64,000 nucleotides of DNA from Chromatiaceae bacterium. GTDB lineage: Bacteria > Pseudomonadota > Gammaproteobacteria > Chromatiales > Chromatiaceae. Both the position numbers and the translations under genes were made by a program. Positions 20,957 through 32,120 of the stretch are shown piece by piece. The notes under the pieces were generated by a model. The model made no database searches. It was not told where the DNA came from and was given only the letters and a program-made list of their open reading frames with translations. The stretch's first letter is position 1, and the number at the start of each line of letters is the position of its first letter. The DNA lies in contig JAJDNF010000007.1 of the NCBI GenBank assembly GCA_022340805.1, positions 1 through 64,000 on the forward strand. Direction: 5' to 3'.

Positions 20957-21105
20957 CTGCGCCCCCTGCCTGCCTGCATCGGGGCCGGCTTCGACGTCTC
21001 AGTCTCAGCGGCGCGCAGCACGGCCCGCTGGAGCAGGCGGGCCTGGCCGCTAAGGCCCTCGCCACAACCCATGTGCAGCCGCCGCGTTGCTGTCTGACGC
21101 TTCAT
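20953..21105 (-). CDS. Small basic ORF coupled between murC and murB (50 codons)
   Basis: The ATG at 21105 overlaps the murC stop as ATGA, and the TGA at 20953-20955 overlaps the murB start as ATGATGA. The 50-residue product begins [20 protein letters not shown] and ends QAGRGRR. It is rich in Arg, has no membrane segment, and I know no family for it. In most gammaproteobacteria murC and murB abut or overlap directly. The frame may encode a small protein, or be translated only to carry ribosomes from murC to murB. Codon choice is GC-rich like its neighbours, which is weak evidence. Confidence 0.45.
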   Translation of the reverse strand: MKRQTATRRLHMGCGEGLSGQARLLQRAVLRAAETETSKPAPMQAGRGRR

Positions 21106-22532
21106 GAGCAGAACGCCTCCGCCATCTGCGCCGCGACCAGGCCGATATTGCCGGCCCCCATGGTGACCACGATGTCACCCTCGGCGACGATGTCCTGCAG
21201 GATTGCCGGCAGCTCCTCGATGTTCTCCAGGAACACCGGATCAACCTGCCCCCTGGCCCGGATGGCGCGACTCAGCGCGCGACCATCCGCACCCGCGACC
21301 GGTGCCTCGCCCGCGGCATAGACCTCGGCCAGAACCAACACATCGACGCTCGACAGCACGGCCACGAAGTCATCGAAGGCATCGTGTGTGCGGCTGTAGC
21401 GGTGCGGCTGGAAGGCGAGGACCAGACGCCGCTCCGGCCAGCCCGAGCGCACCGCCTCCAGGGTCGCCGCGACCTCGCGTGGATGATGTCCGTAGTCGTC
21501 GACCAGCATCAGCCTGAAGTCGCCAATCCGGCAATCGTTCCTGGCCTGGAAACGGCGCCCGATACCCTGGAAGGCGCTAAGTGCAGACTGCACGATCGCA
21601 ACCTCGACACCGAGTTCGTGAGCGACCGCGATCGCCGCCAGCGCATTCAACACGTTGTGCCGCCCGGGCATGTTCAGGGTCACCTCGAACGCTGCCGTCC
21701 CCGCCAGGTGCACCGTGAAGCGCGTGGTCATCTCCTGCTGGCGGATGTCGACGGCCCGGACGTCCGCACCTTCGCGCGTGCCGTAGGTCAAGACCTTGCG
21801 GGTCAACTCGGGCAGCAGGTCGCGCACATTGTCGTCGTCGATACACATCACCGCCAGGCCGTAGAAAGGCAGGTGGTGCAGGAACTCGAGGAAGGTCGCG
21901 CGCAGGCGCATGAAATCGTTGCCGTAGGTCGCCATATGGTCTTCGTCGACGTTTGTGACCACGGCCAGCATCGGCTGAAGGTAAAGGAACGAGGCGTCAC
22001 TCTCGTCGGCCTCAGCCACCAGCACCTCGCCCTCGCCGAGGTGGGCGTAGCTGCCGCGCGAGTTCAGGCGACCGCCAATCACATAGGTCGGATCCAGACC
22101 ACCCTCGATCAACAGGCTCGCGATCAGGCTGGTGGTGGTCGTCTTGCCGTGCGTTCCGGCAACCGCAATGCCATAGCGGAAGCGCATGATCTCGGCCAGC
22201 ATCTCGGCGCGTGGGACCACCGGGATGCGCCGCTCGCGTGCCGCCCTGACCTCGGGATTGTCTTCGTTGACGGCGCTAGAGATCACCACCGCGTCCGCTT
22301 CGGCAAGGTGCTCGGCGGCGTGCCCGATATGCACTGTCGCGCCTTGCTCCGCCAGGCGCTGCGTGGCGGCATTCTGTTTGATATCCGTACCCGACACCTC
22401 GTAACCGAGGTTGAGCATGACCTGGGCGATGCCGTTCATGCCGGCACCACCGATCCCGACGAAATGCAGGCGGCGCATCCGACCCATGGTCTCCGCGGCA
22501 TAGCGTGGTCTGGACACTGGCAGATCGCTCAT
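21102..22532 (-). CDS. murC: UDP-N-acetylmuramate-L-alanine ligase MurC
   Basis: MurC adds the first L-Ala to UDP-MurNAc. The 476-residue Mur ligase has the N-terminal nucleotide-binding motif [15 protein letters not shown], the ATP-binding loop [19 protein letters not shown], and the catalytic region [11 protein letters not shown]. The longer N-terminus (about 20 residues before HFVGIGG) fits the ATGA overlap with the murG stop at 22529. Central and C-terminal domains are intact. Confidence 0.97.
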   Translation of the reverse strand: MSDLPVSRPRYAAETMGRMRRLHFVGIGGAGMNGIAQVMLNLGYEVSGTDIKQNAATQRLAEQGATVHIGHAAEHLAEADAVVISSAVNEDNPEVRAARERRIPVVPRAEMLAEIMRFRYGIAVAGTHGKTTTTSLIASLLIEGGLDPTYVIGGRLNSRGSYAHLGEGEVLVAEADESDASFLYLQPMLAVVTNVDEDHMATYGNDFMRLRATFLEFLHHLPFYGLAVMCIDDDNVRDLLPELTRKVLTYGTREGADVRAVDIRQQEMTTRFTVHLAGTAAFEVTLNMPGRHNVLNALAAIAVAHELGVEVAIVQSALSAFQGIGRRFQARNDCRIGDFRLMLVDDYGHHPREVAATLEAVRSGWPERRLVLAFQPHRYSRTHDAFDDFVAVLSSVDVLVLAEVYAAGEAPVAGADGRALSRAIRARGQVDPVFLENIEELPAILQDIVAEGDIVVTMGAGNIGLVAAQMAEAFCS

Positions 22533-23599
22533 GCGGCAACCTCCTCACACACATCGGCCACGCGCCGCGTCGCGTCGCGCCTGGCCAAGCGGTAGCCGCG
22601 CTGTCCCATTGCATGCAGTTGTGCGCGATCGGACAGCAGGACCTGGAGCAGGCCGGACAGCACCTGCTCGCTCATCTCGGCCTGTGGAAGCAGGCGCGCC
22701 GCTCCAGCGTCGCTGAGAAAGCGCGCGTTGACGGTCTGGTGATCGTCGACCGCGTGCGGAAACGGCACCAGGATCGCCGCCACACCCGCGGCCATCAGTT
22801 CCGAAACGGTCAGCGCACCGGCACGGCAGATGACCAGGTCGGCCCAGCGATAGGCTGCGTCGACCTCGTCGACGAACTCGCTCACCTCGGCAGCGATGCC
22901 CAGCGCGGCATAGGCCGCCTCGGTCGTCCCGGCCTTGCCACGCCCGGCCTGGTGACGTACCCGCGGAAGCTGGGCAACAGCCAACCGTCCGAGGGCCGCC
23001 GGCACGGTCTCGTTGAGCGCCTGCGCACCCAGCGAACCACCCATGACCAGCAGGTGCAGCGGGCGCTCCGCGTCAATCGGCCCCGGCTCAGCCAGCGCCG
23101 CGATCTCCGCGCGGATCGGGTTGCCGGTGGTGAGTGCGCCGACGCGTGCCGGGAAACTGCCCGGGAAGGCCTCGAGGACACGCGTGGCAACGCGCGCCAG
23201 CCAGCGGTTGGTCAGGCCCGGGATCGCGTTCTGCTCGTGCACGACGAGCGGGGTACGAAGCAGGCGGCTGACCAGACCTCCCGGACCGGTGACGAAGCCG
23301 CCCATGCCGAGCACCACCTGCGGCCGGCGCCGACGCAGCACGTGCCAGGCCTGGCCCATCGCGCGCGACAGGCGCAGAGGCGCAAGCAGCCGATCACCCA
23401 GCCCCTGGCCACGCAGCCGATAGGCCGCGACCAGGTCGAGCTCGAAACCATATACCGGCACCACACGCGATTCGAAGCTGTCCGGGGTACCCAACCAGCT
23501 GATCTGCCAGCCGCGCGCGGCCAGCTCCTGGGCGACCGCCAGCGCCGGGAACACATGTCCACCGGTACCACCCGCCATGATGGTTATGCGCGCTGCCAC
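22529..23599 (-). CDS. murG: Lipid II synthase MurG (GlcNAc transferase)
   Basis: MurG adds GlcNAc to lipid I on the inner face of the membrane, giving lipid II. The 356-residue GT28 enzyme has the glycine-rich loop [16 protein letters not shown] at the N-terminus, [21 protein letters not shown], and the donor-binding segment [25 protein letters not shown]. It overlaps ftsW by 16 bp and murC by 4 bp. Confidence 0.97.
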   Translation of the reverse strand: MAARITIMAGGTGGHVFPALAVAQELAARGWQISWLGTPDSFESRVVPVYGFELDLVAAYRLRGQGLGDRLLAPLRLSRAMGQAWHVLRRRRPQVVLGMGGFVTGPGGLVSRLLRTPLVVHEQNAIPGLTNRWLARVATRVLEAFPGSFPARVGALTTGNPIRAEIAALAEPGPIDAERPLHLLVMGGSLGAQALNETVPAALGRLAVAQLPRVRHQAGRGKAGTTEAAYAALGIAAEVSEFVDEVDAAYRWADLVICRAGALTVSELMAAGVAAILVPFPHAVDDHQTVNARFLSDAGAARLLPQAEMSEQVLSGLLQVLLSDRAQLHAMGQRGYRLARRDATRRVADVCEEVAA

Positions 23600-24756
23600 T
23601 GGCCCTCCCTGCCGTCGCCGGCGACCTGGTTCTCATAGCGCACGCGCAGCAACATGCCGATCGCGATACAGCAAACGATCAAGCTGTTGCTGCCATAGCT
23701 CAGGAAAGGCAGGGTAAGCCCCTTGGTCGGCAGCATGCCGACGTTGACCCCGATGTTGATGAATGCCTGCATGCCGAGCCACAGGCCGAGGCCATACGCG
23801 ACATAAGCGGCGTATCGGTCGCCACGCGCCTCGGCGCGCGCGCCGATCGCGTAGCTGCGCCACACGATCAGCGCGAACATGCAGATCACCAGCAGCGTGC
23901 CCAGCAGACCGAATTCCTCACCGATCACCGCCATCACGAAGTCGGTATGGGCCTCGGGCAGGTAAAACTGCTTCTGGATGCCGTTGCCCAGGCCGACACC
24001 GGTCCATTCACCACGGCCGAACGCGATCAGCGCCTGGGCCAACTGATATCCGGAGTCCTGCGCATGCGCCCAGGGATTGAGGAAAGTCGTGACACGTTCG
24101 AGTCGGTAGGGGGAGATCCATACCAGGACCATCAGGGCGCCGATTGCCATGCTCAGCAGCAGCGCAAACTGCCACAGCGGCGCACCACCGAGAAAAAGCA
24201 TCCCGAAGGCGGTCATCAGCAGGACTGTGGTTGTGCCGAAATCCGGCTGCATCATCAACAGCGAGCAGGCCAATACCAGCAACAGGATCGGCTTGACGAA
24301 ACCCCATACCGAGTGCGCGACCTCCAGCTGCCTGCGCACCAGGTAACCGCTCATGTAGAGCACGATGAAGACCTTCATGAACTCCGAGGTCTGCAGGCTG
24401 AGCGGGCCGGCGGCGATCCAGCGCAAGGCACCGTTGGCCTCACGCCCGAGACCCGGCACGAAGACCAGCAGCAACAGGCCGATCCCGAAGAAATACAACG
24501 CGGTACTGGACTTCTTCCACCATGCCATCGGGGTGCGATAGCTCAGCCAACCGGCAATCACGCCAATGGCGAGCGCGAGCAGATGCCGATCGACATAACG
24601 CAGGATGTCGCCATTGCGCCCGGCGAGGTGCATCGAGGCGGATGCGACCATCACGATTCCAAACCCCAGCAAGACCATTACGGCCGCGACGAGCACGCTG
24701 TCCATACCCGGCATGCGCAGGTCACTCGCACCACGTGGACGCGCCATGCTGCTCAT
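23584..24756 (-). CDS. ftsW: Septal peptidoglycan polymerase FtsW
   Basis: FtsW is a SEDS-family glycosyltransferase that polymerises lipid II at the septum with FtsI. The 390-residue protein has about ten hydrophobic segments, SEDS motifs LQTSEFMKVFIVLYMSGYL and MLPTKGLTLPFLSYG, and the conserved catalytic-region Asp in QPDFGTT. It sits between murD and murG with short overlaps. Confidence 0.96.
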   Translation of the reverse strand: MSSMARPRGASDLRMPGMDSVLVAAVMVLLGFGIVMVASASMHLAGRNGDILRYVDRHLLALAIGVIAGWLSYRTPMAWWKKSSTALYFFGIGLLLLVFVPGLGREANGALRWIAAGPLSLQTSEFMKVFIVLYMSGYLVRRQLEVAHSVWGFVKPILLLVLACSLLMMQPDFGTTTVLLMTAFGMLFLGGAPLWQFALLLSMAIGALMVLVWISPYRLERVTTFLNPWAHAQDSGYQLAQALIAFGRGEWTGVGLGNGIQKQFYLPEAHTDFVMAVIGEEFGLLGTLLVICMFALIVWRSYAIGARAEARGDRYAAYVAYGLGLWLGMQAFINIGVNVGMLPTKGLTLPFLSYGSNSLIVCCIAIGMLLRVRYENQVAGDGREGQWQRA

Positions 24757-26114
24757 CGCGCGAGCCTCCTGACCGCACGCATGAATCGATCACCACGCTG
24801 CACGTAGCCGGTAAACATGTCAAAGCTCGCACAGGCCGGCGACAGCAGCACGCGGTCGCCCGGATGCGCCAGCGTGGCCGCCTTGGCAACGGCATCGTCC
24901 ATATCCCGCGCGCTGACCCGCTCGACCGAATCCGGGACGATCGCGGCGATGTCCGCAGCATCCCGACCGATCAACACCACCGCGCGCGCGCAGCCGGCCA
25001 GCACCGCTGCCAGCGGCGCGAAGTTCGCGCCCTTGCAGTCGCCGCCGGCGATCAGCACGGTGCGCGAGCCATCGCCTTGATCAAGACCCTGCAGCGCGGC
25101 GATCGAGGCACCGACGTTGGTGCCCTTGCTGTCGTTGTACCAGTCGACATCGTTTATCCGCGCGACGAACTCGGTGCGATGCGGCAGGCCACGAAAATTG
25201 CGCAGCACGTCGAGCATCGACCCGAGATCGAATCCCAGCGCAGTCCCGATAGCCAATGCCGCGAGCGCATTGGCGCGGTTGTGCAGCCCCGGAATCTTCA
25301 ACTCCGCGGTCGACAGTAGAGGCTGTTCGGCACGGCACAGGTAGTCCTGGCCGTCGATCCGGTAGACCCCGAACATCTTGCTGTTCTCGGCGGCGCCCAA
25401 GGTAAAGTACCAGGCGTCGTCAGCACCCGCCATCGCGGCAACCGCCGGATCATCGGCATTGAATACACCCACCCCGGCCCCGTGCATCACACGCGCCTTG
25501 GCCGCGGCATAATCGGCCACGCCCGGGTAGCGATCCATATGGTCCGCGCTGACATTCAACACCGCGGCAACCGCCGCCTGCAGAGTCTCAGTGGTCTCCA
25601 GCTGGAAACTGGACAACTCGAGCACGTACAGTTCCGCGGCGTCGTCGAGCAGATCGAGCGCCGGCGTGCCGAGATTGCCGCCTACCGCGACCTTGACCCC
25701 GCTGGCCCTGGCCATCTCCCCGACCAGCGTGGTCACCGTGCTCTTGCCGTTCGACCCGGTGATCGCGACGATCGGTGCACGCGCGGCGGCTGCGAACAGC
25801 TCGATATCGCCGATCACCGGTACCCCGTGTGCGCGGGCCGCCGCAATCGCCGGCGTAGACAGCGGCACGCCCGGGCTGACCACCAGGCGTTCGACGCTGT
25901 CGAACAGGCGCTCATCGAACGGACCCAGGAAAACCGCGACGTCGGGGCATTCGGCGTTCAGCGCCTCGAGACCCGGCGGCTCGGTGCGACTGTCCGCGAC
26001 CGCGACCTGCACACCCTGCCCGACCAGGAAGCGGGCACACGAAAGGCCGGTTGCACCAAGACCCACGATGAGCGTCCTGGAGGCCGGTCCTTTTTCTTGT
26101 ATCGCCTGTGCCAT
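24753..26114 (-). CDS. murD: UDP-N-acetylmuramoyl-L-alanine-D-glutamate ligase MurD
   Basis: MurD adds D-Glu to UDP-MurNAc-L-Ala. The 453-residue Mur ligase shows the N-terminal GLGATGLSCARFL, the ATP loop ITGSNGKSTVTTLV, ELSSFQLE, and DHMDRYPGVADYAAAKARV. The C-terminal domain has NDSKGTNVGASIAALQGL. It lies 9 bp after mraY and overlaps ftsW by 4 bp. Confidence 0.97.
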   Translation of the reverse strand: MAQAIQEKGPASRTLIVGLGATGLSCARFLVGQGVQVAVADSRTEPPGLEALNAECPDVAVFLGPFDERLFDSVERLVVSPGVPLSTPAIAAARAHGVPVIGDIELFAAAARAPIVAITGSNGKSTVTTLVGEMARASGVKVAVGGNLGTPALDLLDDAAELYVLELSSFQLETTETLQAAVAAVLNVSADHMDRYPGVADYAAAKARVMHGAGVGVFNADDPAVAAMAGADDAWYFTLGAAENSKMFGVYRIDGQDYLCRAEQPLLSTAELKIPGLHNRANALAALAIGTALGFDLGSMLDVLRNFRGLPHRTEFVARINDVDWYNDSKGTNVGASIAALQGLDQGDGSRTVLIAGGDCKGANFAPLAAVLAGCARAVVLIGRDAADIAAIVPDSVERVSARDMDDAVAKAATLAHPGDRVLLSPACASFDMFTGYVQRGDRFMRAVRRLAR

Positions 26115-26123
26115 GAGCTCGCC

Positions 26124-27209
26124 TCAGCGGATCTTCAGGCTGGCCAGACCGACCAGCACCAGGATGACCGTGATGATCCAGAAGCGCACGATCACGCGCG
26201 GTTCCGGCCAGCCCTTGAGTTCGAAATGGTGGTGCAGCGGGGCCATGCGGAAGATGCGCCGTCCGGTCAGCTTGAATGACGCCACCTGCAGCATCACCGA
26301 CACGGTCTCGACGACGAACACGCCACCCATGATGAACAGGGCGACCTCCTGGCGAACCGCGACGGCCAATGTGCCGAGTGCGGCACCGAGCGCAAGCGCA
26401 CCGACATCGCCCATGAACACCTGGGCCGGATAGGCGTTGAACCACAGGAAACCAAGGCCCGCACCTACCAGGGCGCCACACAGCACAGCCAGTTCACCGA
26501 CGCCCGGTAGATGCGGAATCAACAGGTAGGTTGCGATCTGGGCGTGCCCCGAGGTATAGGCGAACACCGCCAGCGCCCCGGCAACCAGTACAGTCGGCAG
26601 GATCGCCAGGCCATCCAGACCATCAGTCAGGTTCACGGCATTGGAAGAACCCACGATCACGAGATAGGTCAGCAGCATGAAGGCAAGCGGGCCCAGATCG
26701 ATCACCATGTCCTTGACGAACGGGACCAGCAGTTGCGTCTCGGCAGGCAGGCTGGCACCGGCGTACAAGGCGACCGCGGCGGCGGCGCCGAACAGCGACT
26801 GCCAAAGGTACTTCCAGCGTGCCGGCAGGCCGCGCGAGTCCTTCAGCACCAGCTTGCGATAGTCGTCCCACATGCCGACCGCGCCGAACGCCAGCGTGGT
26901 CAGCAACACGATCCAGACATAACGGTTTGTCAGGTCGGCCCACAACAGGGTCGCCACCGCGACTGCAACCAGGATCAGCGCCCCACCCATGGTCGGGGTT
27001 CCCGACTTCGACAGATGGCTCTGCGGCCCGTCATCGCGCACCGTCTGACCGATCTTGTAGCGGCTCAGGCGGCGGATCATCGCCGGCCCGACCATGAACG
27101 AGATCATCAGCGCGGTGAGCACGGCGAAGATGGTGCGCAACGTGATGTAGCGGAACACCAGGAACCCGCTGTCGAACTGCGCCAGGTAGTCGGCCAGCGT
27201 AATCAGCAT
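26124..27209 (-). CDS. mraY: Phospho-MurNAc-pentapeptide transferase MraY
   Basis: MraY moves phospho-MurNAc-pentapeptide to undecaprenyl phosphate, making lipid I. The 361-residue protein has about ten membrane segments. It has [13 protein letters not shown], the catalytic Asp-rich [21 protein letters not shown] and the terminal [18 protein letters not shown] histidine loop. It overlaps the murF stop by 7 bp. Confidence 0.97.
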   Translation of the reverse strand: MLITLADYLAQFDSGFLVFRYITLRTIFAVLTALMISFMVGPAMIRRLSRYKIGQTVRDDGPQSHLSKSGTPTMGGALILVAVAVATLLWADLTNRYVWIVLLTTLAFGAVGMWDDYRKLVLKDSRGLPARWKYLWQSLFGAAAAVALYAGASLPAETQLLVPFVKDMVIDLGPLAFMLLTYLVIVGSSNAVNLTDGLDGLAILPTVLVAGALAVFAYTSGHAQIATYLLIPHLPGVGELAVLCGALVGAGLGFLWFNAYPAQVFMGDVGALALGAALGTLAVAVRQEVALFIMGGVFVVETVSVMLQVASFKLTGRRIFRMAPLHHHFELKGWPEPRVIVRFWIITVILVLVGLASLKIR

Positions 27210-28573
27210 GCAAGCTCCTGGCGGCGCAGGCCTGCCACCACTTCATCCATGCGCGACGAACGCGAGCCCTTGATCAACACACTGTCGTCCTCCGACAGTT
27301 CATCCAACAGGGCCCCGGTCAGCGCGGCACGATCCGCAAAGTGGCGGTGGTCACGGTCAAACGCGTCTCCCGCGATGCCGCTGAACCGGCCAACGGTAAG
27401 CAGGCGATCGATGCCCAGCGCCGCTGCCCGCTCACCCAACTGGCGATGCAACGCCTGCGCGTCGTCACCAAGCTCGGCGAGATCACCCAACACCAGCGTG
27501 CGCCGCCCGGGCGCAGCTGCTAGCACGCGCAGCGCCGCGACGACCGAATCGGGGTTGGCGTTGTAGCTGTCATCGATCAGGCGTGCACCGTTCACCCCGG
27601 CTACCGGACACAGCCGCCCGGCGACCGGCTCGAGTCTGGCGAGGGCCTGCTGTGCGTCGCCGAACTCGGCGCCCGCCGCGACGGTGGCAGCGATTGCAGC
27701 CAGCGCGTTCATGCGATTGTGCTCACCGGCCAGACGCATGCGCAGCTCCATCTCACCGTGCTCACAGCGCACCGGGAAGCAGGCCTCGAAGTGCCCCTCG
27801 CGCCAGACCACCTGGTAGGCAGCCGGCGGGCTGGAGACATCCGCTGCGTTGACGACCCCGAAGGTGCGCTGCCTGAAGCGGCTGCCGAGTTCGCGCCACA
27901 TGCCGGCAAAGGCGTCGTCCGCGTTGAACACGAAGGTGCCGTCGGCGGCCAGACCGTTGACGATCTCGGCCTTGGCTCGCGCCACGCCGGCGACGCTGCC
28001 GAAACCCTCCAGGTGGGCACGCCCGGCATTGTTGAGCACCGCGACATCGGGCCGTGCCAGACCGCTGAGGTAATCGATCTCGCCAGGATGATTGGCGCCA
28101 AGCTCGATCACCGCGAACGGCTCGTCGCGCAGACGACTCAGGGTCAGCGGGACCCCAATGGCATTGTTCAGGTTGCCGCGCGTGGCCAGCACCAGGCCGC
28201 GCCGGGCGAGGATCGCGGCAGTCATCTCCTTCAGCGTGGTCTTGCCATTGCTGCCGGTGATCGCGATCACCCGCGCCGGGCAACGCAGCCGCCACTGCCT
28301 GGCGAATACGCCGAGTCCGAGCAGTGCGTCGGCGACCTCGACTGTGGCCATGCCAGGCTGCACTGCGCGCTCGACCAGGGCCCCGGCGGCGCCGCGCGCA
28401 CTGGCCTCACCCAGGTAATCGTGGCCATCGAAGTTGGGGCCGCGCAGCGCGACAAACAACTGGTCCGCCTGCAGGGTGCGGGTATCGGTGCTGACCCCGT
28501 CGAAGGCCCGGTCTTCGCCATGCAACTTGCCGTTTACCATTGCAGCCAGTTCGGACAGCTGCAATGGGTTCAT
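27203..28573 (-). CDS. murF: UDP-MurNAc-tripeptide-D-Ala-D-Ala ligase MurF
   Basis: MurF adds D-Ala-D-Ala from Ddl to the tripeptide precursor. The 456-residue Mur ligase has the N-terminal domain [19 protein letters not shown], the ATP loop [24 protein letters not shown], and [15 protein letters not shown] in the third domain. It overlaps murE by 4 bp. Confidence 0.97.
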   Translation of the reverse strand: MNPLQLSELAAMVNGKLHGEDRAFDGVSTDTRTLQADQLFVALRGPNFDGHDYLGEASARGAAGALVERAVQPGMATVEVADALLGLGVFARQWRLRCPARVIAITGSNGKTTLKEMTAAILARRGLVLATRGNLNNAIGVPLTLSRLRDEPFAVIELGANHPGEIDYLSGLARPDVAVLNNAGRAHLEGFGSVAGVARAKAEIVNGLAADGTFVFNADDAFAGMWRELGSRFRQRTFGVVNAADVSSPPAAYQVVWREGHFEACFPVRCEHGEMELRMRLAGEHNRMNALAAIAATVAAGAEFGDAQQALARLEPVAGRLCPVAGVNGARLIDDSYNANPDSVVAALRVLAAAPGRRTLVLGDLAELGDDAQALHRQLGERAAALGIDRLLTVGRFSGIAGDAFDRDHRHFADRAALTGALLDELSEDDSVLIKGSRSSRMDEVVAGLRRQELAC

Positions 28574-30093
28574 GCGGCACCGCCCTGCAGGGCAAGCTGC
28601 ACCTGCTCGATATCGCTGAATGGCCGACGCTGCCCAGTGCTCTCCTGGTAGTCTTCGTGGCCCTTGCCGGCGACCAGCACCAGGTCGTTCGGCCCCGCCG
28701 CAGCGATACTGACGCGGATCGCCTTGGCGCGGTCATGTTCGATGTGCACGCTCTGGCGGTCCAGCATCCCCGACAGGATCTCCACGACGATCTGTTGCGG
28801 ATCCTCCGAACGCGGATTGTCGTCGGTCAGCACGACGCGATCCGCCAGACGCTGGGCGACCTCACCCATCTGCGGACGCTTGCCACGGTCCCGATCGCCA
28901 CCGCAGCCAAACACGCACATCAGGCGACCGCTGACATGTTCGCGCAGACCGCTCAGCACCTTCTCCAGCGCATCCGGGGTGTGCGCGTAATCGACCACGA
29001 CGCGCGGTTTGCCCGGGGCCAGGAATACCATCATCCTGCCACTGACCGGCTGCACCTGCTCCAGCGCGGCCACCGCACTGCCGGGAGACATATCCCAGGC
29101 CAGCAGGACGGCCAACGCGAGGGCCAGGTTCTCGCCGTTGAAGCGTCCGAGCAGGCGACTCTGCAATTCACCAGGGCCCCAGCTCGAATCGAAGCGCAGG
29201 CGCAGACCGTCGGCACGGGTCTGAATCTCGCGCAGCAGCAGGAAGCGGTCACCCAGGCGGACCACACCCGGACTACTGCCGACGGCCACCGTGAAAGTCC
29301 GCGGGCGCACATCGCTGGCCAGCCTGGCGCCGACCGGGTCGTCGGCATTGATCACCGCCAGGGCCAGCCCGGAGCCGTGGAACAGCCGCGCCTTGGCGTC
29401 GGCGTAGTCCTGCATGCTGCCGTGGTAGTCCTGGTGATCGCGGCTCAGGTTGGTAAATACCGCGGTGTGGAACGGTACCCCGGCGACGCGTTCCTGATGC
29501 AGCGCGTGCGACGACACCTCCATCGCCGCGACACGTGCACCGCGCGCAAACAGCTCGCCCAGCTGCGCGTGCAGGTTCACCGCGTCCAAGGTGGTATGGG
29601 TAGACGCCCGCAGATCGCCGGGGAACCCGTTGCCGACGGTGCCGAGCACCGCTGTCGGCACGCGGCTCGACAGGGCCTGGGCGAGAAAGTGCGCGACGCT
29701 GGTCTTGCCGTTGGTCCCGGTCACACCGATCACCCGCATTGCGTGTGCCGCCTGTCCGAAAAAGCGCGCGGCGATCTCCCCGGCGTGGCGCCGCAGACCG
29801 GGCAGCGAGACCACCGGCACCTCGGCCGACAACCGGGCAATGCGGTCACGGTCCCAGTCACCGCCTGGCTCGGCGATCACGGCCACCGCACCACGCCGGC
29901 GCGCATCGGCGAAGTGTTCCAGCGCATGTCCTCGGGTGCCCTGCAGGGCCAGCCAGAGACCGTTACGCTGCATCTCGCGACTGTCCATGGCCAATGAACT
30001 GATCGGCTGGCGGCGCGCCCAGTCGAGCGCCGACAGCCCCGGCAGCAGATCAGCCAGCAGGACGCTCTTCCGATCCGCGCGTTGCGGCATCAT
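28570..30093 (-). CDS. murE: UDP-MurNAc-L-Ala-D-Glu:meso-diaminopimelate ligase MurE
   Basis: MurE adds the third residue of the stem peptide. The 507-residue product has MDSREMQRNGLWLALQG in the first domain and the ATP loop GVTGTNGKTSVAHFL. It also has the motif DNPRSEDPQQIV, whose DNPR is the signature of meso-DAP rather than lysine specificity, as expected in a Gram-negative. It overlaps ftsI and murF by 4 bp. Confidence 0.97.
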   Translation of the reverse strand: MMPQRADRKSVLLADLLPGLSALDWARRQPISSLAMDSREMQRNGLWLALQGTRGHALEHFADARRRGAVAVIAEPGGDWDRDRIARLSAEVPVVSLPGLRRHAGEIAARFFGQAAHAMRVIGVTGTNGKTSVAHFLAQALSSRVPTAVLGTVGNGFPGDLRASTHTTLDAVNLHAQLGELFARGARVAAMEVSSHALHQERVAGVPFHTAVFTNLSRDHQDYHGSMQDYADAKARLFHGSGLALAVINADDPVGARLASDVRPRTFTVAVGSSPGVVRLGDRFLLLREIQTRADGLRLRFDSSWGPGELQSRLLGRFNGENLALALAVLLAWDMSPGSAVAALEQVQPVSGRMMVFLAPGKPRVVVDYAHTPDALEKVLSGLREHVSGRLMCVFGCGGDRDRGKRPQMGEVAQRLADRVVLTDDNPRSEDPQQIVVEILSGMLDRQSVHIEHDRAKAIRVSIAAAGPNDLVLVAGKGHEDYQESTGQRRPFSDIEQVQLALQGGAA

Positions 30094-31850
30094 TGCGCCT
30101 CCCCGGCATGTGCCATGCGCAGCGCCGGATCAGCGACCACATCCGGGGCGATGTTCAACAGGCGCAGGCTTTCGGCCATCACCGCGGAGAACACCGGACC
30201 GGCCACCTGCCCGCCGTAGAATTTTTCGCCGTGCGGCTCGTTGAGCATTACAACCATCACGACCCGCGGATCGTGGGCCGGGGCCATGCCGGCGAACAAC
30301 GACAGGTAGCGGTCGTCGCTGTAGCCGTTCGGACCGAACTTTTTCACCGTGCCGGTCTTGCCGGCCACACGATAGCCGGGCACGCCCGCCTCCGGTGCCG
30401 TGCCGGTGGCGGACACCACCGCTTCGAGCATTTTGCGCACGCTGGCCGCGGTCTGTGCCGAGAACACGCGCCGCCCCTCGGGGACCGCATCACGCTTCAC
30501 CAGGGTGACCGGGACCAGCACGCCGTCGTTGGCGAGCACCGCATACGCCTGGGCCAGTTGCAGCGTGGTGACCGAGATACCATAACCGAACGACAGGGTC
30601 GCCTGATCGATCTGCGCCCAGCGCCGGTAGTCACTCAGCTGCCCCGCGACCTCACCGGGGAAGCCGGTCTGCGCGCTGCTGCCGAATCCAAGCCGATCCA
30701 TGACCTGCCACAGATCGCGCTTGTCCAGACCGAGCGCGATCTTGCCGGCGCCCACGTTGCTGGACTTCATCAACACGGTGCCCACATCGATCACGCCGAG
30801 GTTCTTGGAATCCCTGACCTGGGCGGCACCGAGGCGAAACCAGCCCGGCGATGTGTCGATCTTCGAATCGACCTTGATCGTGCCCTTGTCCAGCGCGGCC
30901 GCGACGGTGAACGGCTTCATCGTCGATCCGGGTTCGAAGACGTCGGTCAGGGCACGGTTACGCAGCTGTCCGCCGCGATTCGAGCGATCGGCATTCGGAT
31001 TGAACGAGGGCTGGTTGACCATCGCCAGGACCTCGCCGCTGCGCGCATCCAGCAGGACCAGCGAACCGGAGACCGCGCGATGCCGCTTCACCGCCGCCTT
31101 CAACTCGCGGTAGGCAATGAACTGCAGGCGCTGGTCGATGCTGAGGGCCAGGTGATCGCCGCCGCGCGGGCTGCGGATGTTCTCGACGTCGTCAACCACC
31201 TGGCGGCGCCCATCGCGCAACACGAGCTTGGCGCCCGCTTCGCCGCGCAGCGCCTCGTCGTACGCCAGCTCGAGACCCTCCTGACCGGTGTCTTCGACGT
31301 CGGTGAATCCGAGCACGTGCGCGAACACCTCGCCCGCCGGATAGAAGCGCTTGTATTCGCGCTCCAATTGCACACCGCGAATGCCATGCGCCTTGACGAC
31401 ATTCATCACGTGGGCGGCATCGGCCGGCGGCATACGCCGCTTGAGGTACAGGAAACGTCGCTGGCTGTAGAGCGCCAACTTCGAACGCAGCTGTTCGGCG
31501 TCCATGTCTAATGCCTTGGCCAAGACCACCGTCTGCTGCGCGTCGGTGCCCAGCACCCGCGGATTGGCCGCGATCGAATCCACCGGCGTGCTCAGCGCCA
31601 ACACGTCGCCACGCCGGTCAGTGATCAGACCGCGATGCGCGGGCATCTCGACGCGCGTCAGGTAGCGGTCGGCGCCCTCGGATTGCAGGAAATCCTTTTC
31701 CAGTATCTGCTGATCGACGGCGCGCCAGATCAGGGATGCACCAGCCAACACAAACAGCGCGAGCACCGCATAACGGCGGCCGGCATAGCTGGGCAGCGCC
31801 TTTTCCTCGCGCCGCAACTGGCGGGCCCGCTTGTCACGGCGCGCCGCCAC
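30090..31850 (-). CDS. ftsI: Septal transpeptidase FtsI (PBP3)
   Basis: FtsI cross-links septal peptidoglycan together with FtsW. The 586-residue class B penicillin-binding protein has one N-terminal membrane span (about residues 28-46) and a pedestal domain starting at EMPAHRGLITDRRGDVLA. The transpeptidase active site shows SxxK in EPGSTMKPFTV, SxN in KSSNVGAGK and KTG in VAGKTGTVKKF. It directly follows ftsL. Confidence 0.97.
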   Translation of the reverse strand: MAARRDKRARQLRREEKALPSYAGRRYAVLALFVLAGASLIWRAVDQQILEKDFLQSEGADRYLTRVEMPAHRGLITDRRGDVLALSTPVDSIAANPRVLGTDAQQTVVLAKALDMDAEQLRSKLALYSQRRFLYLKRRMPPADAAHVMNVVKAHGIRGVQLEREYKRFYPAGEVFAHVLGFTDVEDTGQEGLELAYDEALRGEAGAKLVLRDGRRQVVDDVENIRSPRGGDHLALSIDQRLQFIAYRELKAAVKRHRAVSGSLVLLDARSGEVLAMVNQPSFNPNADRSNRGGQLRNRALTDVFEPGSTMKPFTVAAALDKGTIKVDSKIDTSPGWFRLGAAQVRDSKNLGVIDVGTVLMKSSNVGAGKIALGLDKRDLWQVMDRLGFGSSAQTGFPGEVAGQLSDYRRWAQIDQATLSFGYGISVTTLQLAQAYAVLANDGVLVPVTLVKRDAVPEGRRVFSAQTAASVRKMLEAVVSATGTAPEAGVPGYRVAGKTGTVKKFGPNGYSDDRYLSLFAGMAPAHDPRVVMVVMLNEPHGEKFYGGQVAGPVFSAVMAESLRLLNIAPDVVADPALRMAHAGEAQ

Positions 31851-32120
31851 CTACTTAACCACCACGATCTGTCCGGCCTCGGGAACACCCATCTGCAGAC
31901 GCTCACCGGCGATGCTCATCACCCGCCCGAGCGCGCCGCGGGTCGCCAGCTCCAACTGCAGACGCCCCCACTCCATATCCGCCTGGTCGCGCTGAGCCAC
32001 CACCTGCTGCAGCTCCACGAACAACGCACGCGACAGAAATTTCGCATACACCACGGCAATGCCGCTGGAGATCACCGCGACGACCAGAAATGCCAGCCAG
32101 AATCCCTGACCGCGCGTCAT
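31851..32120 (-). CDS. ftsL: Cell division protein FtsL
   Basis: This 89-residue bitopic protein has a membrane span at about residues 7-25 ([19 protein letters not shown]), followed by a short coiled-coil region. It is the size and type of FtsL, which forms a complex with FtsB and FtsQ to activate FtsWI. Sequence identity in this family is low, so the call rests on topology and on its place between rsmH and ftsI. It overlaps rsmH by 4 bp. Confidence 0.9.
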   Translation of the reverse strand: MTRGQGFWLAFLVVAVISSGIAVVYAKFLSRALFVELQQVVAQRDQADMEWGRLQLELATRGALGRVMSIAGERLQMGVPEAGQIVVVK

